From contig NC_050098.1 in the NCBI RefSeq assembly GCF_902167145.1, positions 10,808,501 through 10,872,500 on the forward strand: a DNA stretch of 64,000 nt. The letters are read 5' to 3'. Shown here in pieces: positions 55,510 to 64,000 of the stretch. The notes beneath the pieces were generated by a model. That model had not been told where the DNA came from and did no database searches. It worked only from the letters and a program-made list of their open reading frames with translations. Source of the DNA: Zea mays (Eukaryota; Streptophyta; Magnoliopsida; Poales; Poaceae). Positions within the stretch are counted from its first letter, which is position 1. Each line of letters begins with the position of its first letter. The translations under genes were made by a program, and so were the position numbers.

Positions 55510-56711
55510 TGAGAGCACCTAGAGGGGGGTGAATAGGTGATCCTGTGAAACTTGAAACTTAATCCACAAAAACTTGATTAGGCGTTAGCACAATAATGCC
55601 AAGTGACTTAGAGAGGAGTCTCAACAAAACACAATAACCACAAGAGATCAATCACAGAGATGGCACAGTGGTTTATCCTGTGGTTCGGCCAAGACCAACG
55701 CTTGCCTACTCCACGTTGTGGCGTCCCAACGGACGAGGGTTGCAATCAACCCCTCTCAAGCGGTCCAAAGACCCACTTGAATACCACGATGTTTTGCTTG
55801 CTTTACTATATCCCGTTTGCGAGGAATCTCCACACTTTGGAGCCTCTCGCCCTTACACTTGAAGTTCACAAAGAAGCACGGAGTAAGGGAGGAATGAGCA
55901 ACACACTCAAGACAAGAAATCACAGCAACACCACGCACACAAGTCGCAACAAGAGCTCAGAACACAACTCAATGAGTTCACAACTCAACTAGAGCTCTAA
56001 TTGCTATTGCAAGGAATCAAAAGCGCGGAATCGATGTCTTAGTGCTTAGGAATGCTTAGAGAATGCTTGGTGTTCTCCTCCATGCGCCTAGGGGTCCCTT
56101 TTATAGCCCCAAGGCAGCTAGGAGCCGTTGAGAGCAATCTGGGAAGGCAATTCTTGCCTTCTGTCGCCTGGCGCACCGGACAGTCCGGTGCGGATTTCTT
56201 TCCTTCTTTGGCGAAGCCGACCGTTGGCGCCTTGGAGCCGTTGGCGCACCGGACACTGTCCAGTGCACACCGGACAGTCCGGTGCCCCCTTCCGACCGTT
56301 GGCTCGGCCACGTGTCCCGCGCGGATCGCGCGGCCGACCGTTAGCCCGGCCGATCGTTGGCACGGCCGACCGTTGGCTCACCGGGCAGTCCGATGAATTA
56401 TAGTCGTACGCCGTTAATTTCTTCCCGAGAGCAGCAAGTTCGCCTGAGCCAGTCTGGCGCACCGGACACTGTCCGGTGCACCCAGACAGAACTGGCTTTG
56501 GCTGAACAAGGCCATCTCTTCTCCAATTCGATTTCTCCTGTTTCCAGCACTTAGACACAATACATTAGTCTCTAAAACAATGTACTAAGTCTGAGAAACA
56601 TACCTTTATACTTGATTTGTACTTTGTCCACCTTTTAACACTTAGGCACTTGTGTTGGACACTAAATCACCAAAATACTTAGAAATGGCCAAAGGGCACA
56701 TTTCCCTTTCA
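55510..56711 (-). repeat. 5' LTR of Sirevirus element 2
   Basis: 1202 bp; pairs with 40292-41516. Fewer CCGGAC palindromes than the 3' LTR (the triple at 41125-41180 is reduced to one imperfect copy near 56381), plus an extra ~20-bp cggccgaccgttgg-type unit at 56340-56380. Confidence 0.93.
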
Positions 56712-57890
56712 ATAATGACAAAAAAGAATAAAGAAGAAATATTTTGCAAGTATCACCATCAACAACAAACAATCATTCTTTGACACTCCATCATGTTTCA
56801 TGGCAAAGGGCCCTAAGGTACAATTCAATGAGAGTGGTAGTGAGCATGAAGAGGAGCCCTCCAAGGAGAATCTCATTGATCTATTACAAGAGGATCATTC
56901 TCTCGTGAACAAAAAGAGGGAAGAATATAAAGAATTGTGCAAGAAGCATAAATATTCCTTTAAGGAGCATTTACCTACTCATGAGGCTCTTATATAAACT
57001 CATGAAGAACTAAAGGAAGCTCATTATTCTCTTCTTGATCAAAAGAAGAAGCATATTGAAATATTAAGTATAAGTGTTTCATGCAATATTATTAACAATA
57101 CTATTTTGGCACCTATTGATATTGCTTTTACTAAAAAAACATCATCTAAAGATACCTCACTTAAAATTAAAAATTGGACACTTAAGAAATAGGTAAATGA
57201 GCTCACTCATGCCTTATGTAAAGCCTATGGAGGTTACTCCTGTTTGCTAAAGTGATTATGTACAGAAAGATTTTCTATCAACAAATAAGGATTAGGCTAC
57301 ACCTCCCAAAATTGCAAGGCAACCTGTAATTCACAAAACTAGTTTTGTGAAGGGCGATGGGCATTTTTTTGCATAAAATGCAAGCAAGCAGGGCATGTAT
57401 AGAAAAATTGCAAGAACAAGAATAAAGTTAAATGTTCTATTAAGTTTGATTCTTGTTATCTACATACTAAGGGTGCTAATGGTATTATGGCTAAATTCAT
57501 CGGTGCATCTATTGTTGGCCCAAAGAAGAAGTTAATTTGGGTGCCCAAAAATCTAGTAACTAACCATGGAGAACCCAAACAAGTTTAGGTACCTAAATGA
57601 AACTGGATTTCTTTGTAGGTAAAATACAAGGCCGAAGGAAGGTATTGGGTGATAGATAGTGGACGCACGCAACACATGACTGAAGATCAAGGGATGTTTA
57701 ATTCAATTGATTCAAGTGAAAAGGTTTATATGGGAGCATAACATTTGGTGATAATGGTCAGGTCAATGGCAAGGGACTTAGGAATATTGCAATATCCAAT
57801 CACATGAGCATATCCAATATGTTGTTAGTTAAATCTCTCAATTTCAACATACACTCACTAGCGCAATTATGTAACTTGGGCTTCAAGTGA
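56712..57890 (+). pseudogene. Old Copia gag and protease remnant, right part
   Basis: Continues from 40291. A readable stretch at 56800-56997 (MAKGPKVQFNESGSEHEEEP) and lysine-rich coiled coil is followed by a second knuckle remnant (CIKCKQAGH, about 57376-57410), a gag stop (57598-57600), an acceptor-like ctttgtag, and a protease-like YWVIDSGRTQHMTED (about 57643-57690). Then come GAG-pre-integrase fragments (NIHSLAQLCNLGF) ending about 57890. Multiple stops and frameshifts; much older than the nested elements. No RT or integrase core follows. Confidence 0.7.
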
Positions 57891-59000
57891 TGTTGTGATT
57901 GTATGATGGCGATGTTGTCATAGTGATTTTGATGATCTGGACAAGCTATAGTTTAAATATTTTAATATTTTGAATGATCTAGATAGTTCCATATATATTC
58001 GAAAGTTGTCGTAAGGTTGTACTTTGTATGTTTGAATGATTTGGGCTATGGTTTAAATTTTAAAATTATATTTTAAATGAGGTGTGTGGCATCTGGGGCT
58101 AACCAGGCTCCTGGATGCCCTGGTGCATGTTGTGCAGATAGGCCTCTGTGTCTGGTCCGACATGTTTAAGCCTTTGTCGTATCGTGTTTGGACGACAACT
58201 TCAACTGGTGGCTAGTTATGACAATACACTTTTTGTCATGTCCAAATGTGTCCAACTCATGTCGGTCGACACGTTTGGACGTCTACAGGTGGCATGGAAA
58301 ACCTTATGACGTCATTCTCGTCGGTGTGGCAGTACTGTTTTATGGCACCACCGAAAATAGCATGACAAGATTTAATATTAAAAATCATAACTATTTGATA
58401 CAACATTATATTAAATGATTTTTATTTAAAAACTAGTTTTCATACAGCTTTTAAGTTCAATGTTTTTCCAGATGATGAGTTAATAATATAAAAACTTCAG
58501 CAACACTATAATCGTGTAGTTGCATTAGAAAAAGAATATCTTTCTTATATGGTGTCGGATGAAGATACTTTTATATCAAATTTATAGCTCTCAACGAGGT
58601 ATGTAAGTTTATAGTTTTGAGTTTTTTTACATTTAAGGTTGTTAAGGTGCTCGAGAAAATAACATAAAATTTTAACAGCACATTATCGTGGGCTTGTCGC
58701 CTCATAATAATTATATTTTTATTGGTAGATGTCAAATAAAGATATTTTATTATATTAAAGTTATGGCTATTGATGAGATCACAAGTTTCAATTTTTTTTC
58801 TAAAAAAATATTAAGATGCTCAAGAAAAAATAGAAAATTTAAGGGACATACTAATCGTGTACCAAAGTTCGTATTTGTAGAAGAAAAAAAATCATATCGC
58901 ACCCTTGGGTTTTTCATAAATAAGTGGAAGAGGTCAAATGTCTGTTACTCTATTATACCCATGTATATTTGATTTGGTTATACACAGGATACATTAGAAA
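57891..59000. other. AT-rich intergenic DNA
   Basis: No supported gene. Around 58080-58310 a more GC-balanced patch repeats tttggacg and gtccaa words. From 58390 it is AT-rich with many stop codons. No terminal repeats recognised. Confidence 0.35.
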
Positions 59001-60099
59001 GCGCGTGCTGTTTGAAAGTTTTTAAAACTGTATCTAATTAATCACATGGACACAAAGGGTCAGAGAAAAGCAACGAAACATTGGCCAGATTCTCAGTTCA
59101 CGAATAGGATAGCCCGATTCTCTTTTCGCCCAACAACAACAAAACATTTCTTTGGATTAAAACCAGTTATTCGAGTTGTTGTAGCTGTAATTTATAAAGA
59201 TAAAATACTGTAGATTAAAATCAAGCGAATAGATGTTATCGGGTACTACTGATGAAGCGACTTTCGAGACCAGCACACCACAAAGAAACCACTGGTTTTT
59301 GTCTGATGCTGAAAGCAACTTGTTGGGCTCCCTCGCACATAAAGAAACCACTGGTCGTTGTTGGGCTATCGTAGCGGTATATTGTTTAGAACACAAGGTG
59401 AACGAATGGGAAAGGACTGAGCAGGAAGGAAAGTAAATGGGCGCAACTGCTTTACGACATCAAGCCCATAGCGGCCCATAAACGGTACGATACACCTACG
59501 TGCACTGTTACAGCCCAATAAGAGAAGTAACCACGGGACCAAACCAACTCTCGGCATTACAAAACGCCTAATAACAACATTCACAAAGGCAACACGGACA
59601 CGATCACGCCTGAAGCTGGGCATTCCTCGGGCAAACGTACGTGGTTCACATCATGCGATGCTATCAGCAAGCTCTGGAAATAAAAAAAAAACGGATCCGG
59701 TCATGCATGCATGTCAGCATGTGCCTGTGAAAGTCTTAACTGATCGATCACATGGCGCGCTCGAGCACGGAACTATATGCATATATATAGCCCGTTCATA
59801 TGTGGACCCAGTGATCACCACGGTCAGCTTCCATGGAGGACATAAAAGGCAGCACGGCATGCCGAAAACGGAGGTGGTCTTGCTCTATTGTGAAACAAAA
59901 CACGGCAAGGCCTGGCGGACACTCCGACAGGCGAGCGAGGGCAACGGCTCCACGCACGCTGCAAGTCTACTACTCCTTCCAAGATCGGCAAGAGGCAGTA
60001 GGCACAGAGTATGACATTATTATTATGGCGACGTGTCCAGAACCCATTTCTTGGGTTTGCCTTCCTTGGTGGTGAGCTGCGGCTCGCTCTATTCTCTAG
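59001..60099. other. Low-copy-looking intergenic DNA
   Basis: Balanced composition with a local near-duplication of aaagaaaccactggt (59281 and 59340). Short open frames only, none with recognisable similarity. Could be regulatory DNA of a gene outside the window. Confidence 0.3.
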
Positions 60100-60546
60100 G
60101 GTTGAAAAAAAAAGATTGAGACTCGTAAGCCGACTTAATCTCGAAGTGGCTCTCGAGCTCAAACGAGTCGAGCCGAGCTTGTTTTTAAGTTCATCGAAGA
60201 AGCGAGCCGAGTCGATCCGCTCAAGCTCGCGATCTGTATCAAATTAATTAATCTATAAATTGACAATCAATATTGCTAAATTTATGAATAGTAGGACCGT
60301 TTCTTTGCTTTTCTTGATAAATTTATGACATTTCATAATTTAGATTACTCATAATATTTAATGATAATGTTACATTCCACATTTATATATGTTTAATTAT
60401 TTTATAATTCAATAATATTTATCGGGTTACTACTCGCGAGTCGAGCCCAGCCGGCTCGCGAGCCAACTTCAAGCTGAGCGGAGCCTCGTTCTCGAGCTCT
60501 TGCAATTGGTGAGCCGAGCCGAGCCGAACTCGGTGAGCCAGCCCTA
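60100..60546. mobile_element. hAT-like MITE candidate
   Basis: Imperfect terminal inverted repeats: tagggttg at about 60099 and cagcccta at about 60540. GC-rich arms full of gagccgagc/ctcgagctc words flank an AT-rich core (60236-60420). A convincing 8-bp TSD was not found. Arm composition fits widespread plant hAT-type MITEs. Confidence 0.4.
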
Positions 60547-61337
60547 CTCCACACGGGTTACGTTCTGAATTGCCGAAGCATCTAGAGAAGAACTCTTGTA
60601 TATATTGTATATGTAACCATTCAATTAGACTTCTCTACTTGTAGATAAGAAGATCAACATAAATATGATATAGAGATAGTAATTGATATGAACTTGTATT
60701 ACGATATTCTAATACAAATATAAGCCAAATGAAGATAGAAATGACAATGGGTCGGGTACGGGTAGAGTGAAGCAAAAACCCACCCACAATCGCACCTCAT
60801 ATACTCTACATAAACCCGCATGCGATCATACCCACAAGTGTAATTTCAAACCCACAGTCGTTAGGTTTTAGGTGGTTTGGGGTTACCCACAGATTTTTAC
60901 TAAGTTTACACTTTAAACAATAATTCAGCTATAAGCAATTAATTATCAACAATAATTGAGTTATATCTATGGATTTCAAGCCTTCTCCTGTTAAGCCGCA
61001 ACAAAACATTTCATATCATTTGTCAAGTTACTTATTCAAATATAAGCCAGATGGAGATAATATGCTAACATATTTTCACATATAATCAGAATCGTTTTTT
61101 AATCGCATTTAGCTCTCAAGATATTGTTGACATATCGGCAAGTTATTCATCTTCATCGATAATCATATTGATGCTTCAGTGGTAGTAGAGAAGCTCATAT
61201 AGGGCAACTTTCTATTATAGAAAGCCTACTTTCTCTCAATATCGTAAAGCATGCAACTATTGTGCTATCTTGATGACAAGATCAATCCTACACCCGAGAC
61301 GATCACCGCAACCAAAGAAGACAAAAAAGACGGAAGT
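60547..61337. other. AT-rich intergenic DNA with short repeats
   Basis: Contains a gggtcgggtacgggta patch with facing aaacccac words (60745-60860), and caaatataagcca(a/g)atg repeated at about 60713 and 61036. No ORF supported. Confidence 0.35.
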
Positions 61338-61966
61338 TGTGGGGGATAGATATCCCCCGAGTCCACTAAAGGAGTAAAAGACCTCACGAAAGGCCCAAGG
61401 GCCCAATAAATCATGAGGTCATTCCTTCGTGGGCCTGGGGAGAAACAACCAACAAAGCAGAGAAGACGTAAGACCGGGTTGGTGCAAACCCAGACGGCCC
61501 ACAACGTCGAACGAGTAAATCGCAACAGAGACCCGACTTTCCCGCGCTGGAGCCCCCATGCAACGGAGCCATGCGAGGATAAGTCGGCGAGGGTTACGTA
61601 GGGATAAACTCAAGAGGTTCACTACCTTTTAGCTACTTGTTGTTATCATATCCACGTGTACTGCCCCACGGTCGAGTATATAAGGCCTAGGGGGCACCCC
61701 TTCAGAATGATTGACCCTATCTTACTTAGCCACCCACCTCAACTCTCTGTGTCTTCAATCCAGAGAGCCCCCTTGTAACCACGTACACATACTCACCAGG
61801 ACGTAGGGTGTTACGCATCTCTAAGCGGCCCGAACCTGTAAATCTTGTCCACTGCCCCTCGTGTGATCGGCACGAACCATTTTGCTACAGTCGTCGACAC
61901 CGTCCTACTCCTAAAAACACCTTGAGGGGCAACCCCGGGTGTGCGGTCGGACCCAAAACACCGACA
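61338..61966 (+). repeat. 5' LTR of the right-edge Tat element
   Basis: 629 bp starting TGTGGGGGATAGATATCCCC and ending ccgaca. TATA-like gagtatataagg near 61674-61685. Confidence 0.82.
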
Positions 61967-61968
61967 GC

Positions 61969-61987
61969 TGGCGCGCCAAGTAGGGGG
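61969..61987 (+). other. Primer-binding site, Tat type
   Basis: tggcgcgccaagtaggggg two bases after the LTR; same type as at 13392. Confidence 0.75.
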
Positions 61988-62012
61988 TGTGTCAACGATC
62001 CAAGCTAGCTCA

Positions 62013-64000
62013 ATGGCCGTCATCTTCAACAGCAAGATCACCATGCGTCCCGGATCCGTATTCTTCTTTGGGACAATCTCATCTGTAGCGGATGAAGAGG
62101 GAATTCTACACCGTATCGCGGATCCGCCGGAAAAGAAGTCTCCTCCAACAAACCCCGAAAATGCCGGAGAGGCGCAACCTCCAGCTCTTCGGAAAAAGAT
62201 CGTCTTCGGAAAGCCGGGGGCCGAGAGTTCGCTGACCCGGAAGACTCCGCTGTCTACCTCCCCGACAAAAGAATGGACACGGATCGCGAGGAAGAAGGAG
62301 ACCAGGGAAAAACAAGTCATTCTTTCTGTTCCTCTGGCCTCAAAAGAGAACGGAAAGAAAGTCGCCACGACAGCAGCACCATTCTACCCCGACGTCCTCT
62401 TCATCGGGAGAGTGGAGTCGCCCACCGTCTCTGACGACGAGCCGACCGCGCCCGGAGAAGAACCGCCTCAACGAGAATCCCGTCGACGGAGGAACCGGCA
62501 CAGGAACGTTCGACGACATCACGCGGCCGGAGAACGGGATCCGGAGCAGCCTGTCTCACGAGACGAGGTCTCGGAGATAGGAGAAACTCCGGAAGAACGC
62601 GTCTTCAGAGAACGAAGGAACTCCCGACGACGTGATCGCCGGCGGGCTCAGGAACAGGCCGAGCAAGATGCAAGGCAACGCCGGGAGAATCCGCTCTTCG
62701 GGCGCAACCTGAATCCCGACTTCGCCCGAGCTATGAACACGCCAAGCGAAGTCGGAGGGGTACTAGCTCGGATAGCTGATGGACTTCCTCGAACTCCCGA
62801 CGCCGAGGGATACCGACGCCTGTTCACCCAGGCAGCCAACCATCTTCTACCGCTTGCTCACCCGCCGAACGATCTACGACACGCCATCAACAGTCGCCGA
62901 GACGCGCGAAGCTCCATCAATGCTTCGCGCGAACGGCGGCATGAGAACGAGATTCGCCGTCGGGAGGAGTACGACCGAGATCATGGCATCCCGACTCAGA
63001 GCCAGGCCACCAGGACTGAGTCGGCAACGGCCTCAACTGGCGGAACCACCCGGGGACGGTCGAGGAACCACAATTACAACTCCCCTCCCCGGGACAGACA
63101 TCGTCCTCGACGACAGGAGGACACGTGCGGAGTGTCCGCTCTTACTCCGCGCCTTAGGGCCATCCAATGGCCTCCCAACTTCAAGGTATCCAACGTCGAC
63201 AAATATGAGCCTAAGCAGGATCCAGGGGGTTGGCTAGCCGTCTACACCACCGCTGCTCGGGCTGCCGGAGCATCTGAGGACGTTATGACCGCGTATCTGC
63301 CCATCGTCCTTGGGCAAGATGCGCTACAGTGGCTACGACATCTACCCCGACACTGCATCGACGACTGGGGAGACTTCAGTCGACGTTTCACCGCCAACTT
63401 CCAGTCCCTCTCCGACAAGCCGGCGCAACCGTGGGATCTCAAATCCATCAAGCGCCGGGGGGATGAGACTCTCCGGTCGTACCTCAAAAGGTTCCAGACC
63501 ATGAGAAATCGCATCCCCGAGGTCACGGAGGCGGCCGTGATCGAGGACTTCTATAGAGGATCCAACGACTCGGCTTTTGTCCGAGCCATACTACAGAAGG
63601 CGCCGACTACTTCCGAGGAGCTGTTCCGGGAAGCCGACCTCTACATCACCGCCGACGAGCGAGCTTAGGACCTCATCGGAGGAGCAAAGCCTACACCGGC
63701 AGCACCACGACGCGACGCGAACCAGCCACCCGACAAACGCTGGGAGAAGAGGCCTCGCGAAGAAGTACACGCCGCCAGACCGCCTGCCTCTCGCGCCCGA
63801 GGAGGACCTCGTGGAGGCGAGCGCACGCTGAACGACATCCTCGACGCCCAGTGCCCATACCACAAGGACATGCGCCACACTCTTCGCAACTGCCGGGACT
63901 TCAAGCACTCCGTTGGGCATGGCCGACCCTTCCAACCTCTACCTCCTCCTCCGCCGAGGGGAGGACCGGATGAACCGCGACAACCTCATCAGCCGGAAGA
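62013..64000 (+). pseudogene. Tat-type gag, one premature stop, incomplete at window edge
   Basis: Starts MAVIFNSKITMRPG at 62013, shortly after the PBS; an upstream in-frame ATG at 61941 is inside the LTR and unlikely. 551 codons are open to a TAG at 63666-63668, after which the same frame continues with Gag-like sequence to the window end. The N-terminal half is Arg/Glu-rich and probably disordered. The retrotransposon gag domain starts near IQWPPNFKVSNVDKYEP (about 63164) and runs through LRSYLKRFQTMRNRIPEV to EADLYITADERA. Past the stop is a Cys-His-Cys knuckle (CPYHKDMRHTLRNC, 63852-63893). Gag forms the particle; the stop would truncate it before the nucleic-acid-binding knuckle. Confidence 0.85.

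Larger units (their letters stand above)
40292..56711 (-). mobile_element. Sirevirus-like Copia element 2, split by a nested Gypsy derivative
   Basis: 16,420 bp including the nested element 44791-52361; about 8.8 kb without it. Perfect TSD ataat (40287-40291 and 56712-56716). The 3' LTR is at 40292-41516 and the 5' LTR at 55510-56711 (1225 and 1202 bp). It has the same gene order and motifs as the element at 2505 but is a different subfamily by LTR sequence. The coding region has a few stops and one frameshift besides the insertion. Confidence 0.94.
61338..64000 (+). mobile_element. Tat-type Gypsy retrotransposon, 5' part (runs off window)
   Basis: 5' LTR (61338-61966), Tat-type PBS and gag are present; pol and the 3' LTR lie beyond the window. 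The left candidate TSD is gaagt (61333-61337). LTR sequence differs from the Tat element at 12362. Confidence 0.88.

Overview
The window looks like grass genomic DNA, most likely maize (Zea mays) or a close relative. It is dominated by nested, high-copy LTR retrotransposons of maize type (Sirevirus/Opie-Ji-like Copia with CCGGAC palindromes in the LTRs, Tekay/Del-type chromodomain Gypsy, Tat-lineage Gypsy). It also holds small Helitrons and one GC-rich single-exon plant gene. No bacterial features, rRNA or true tRNA genes were seen. Organism and family names are recognition from memory; LTR borders and target-site duplications (TSDs) are read directly.

Layout. 1-1821: 3' end of a Copia element inserted into the 3' part of a Tat-type LTR (1822-2070). 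2505-11859: complete Sirevirus-like Copia (TSD ctctc). 12173-20225: an old LTR split by a complete non-autonomous Tat-type element (12362-19706, TSD actga) that keeps a broken gag but has no pol. 20283-20711: small minus-strand Helitron carrying a tRNA-like pol III box pair. 20712-22200: AT-rich diverged repeats. 22752-24206: intact family-1 UDP-glycosyltransferase gene, the only convincing host gene. 24797-25151: second candidate Helitron. 25480-25827: short unrecognised ORF with one membrane segment. 26721-38473: complete 11.75-kb chromodomain Gypsy (element A, TSD tctcc) with an extra ORF ahead of gag-pol and LTRs of unequal length. 39051-57890: an old Copia LTR piece and gag/protease remnant, split by a minus-strand Sirevirus (40292-56711, TSD ataat), itself split inside integrase by a coding-free Gypsy derivative (element B, 44791-52361, TSD tgaag). 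57891-61337: AT-rich intergenic DNA with a hAT-like MITE candidate. 61338-64000: 5' LTR and gag of another Tat-type element that runs off the window.

How the parts work together. Element B shares LTR ends, PBS and PPT context with element A but has no genes, so it would depend on proteins of an A-like partner; the gag-only Tat element likewise needs pol from elsewhere. The most interesting signal is a block in the LTRs of A and B with at least five consecutive hairpins. Between the two families the stems change by paired substitutions while the loops stay the same, which suggests a conserved RNA structure. Other notable items are a 58-bp-period hairpin array in the 3' LTR of A, an accessory ORF in A with a possible dsRNA-binding-like segment, and splice-acceptor-like sites directly ahead of retrotransposon ORFs in several independent elements.
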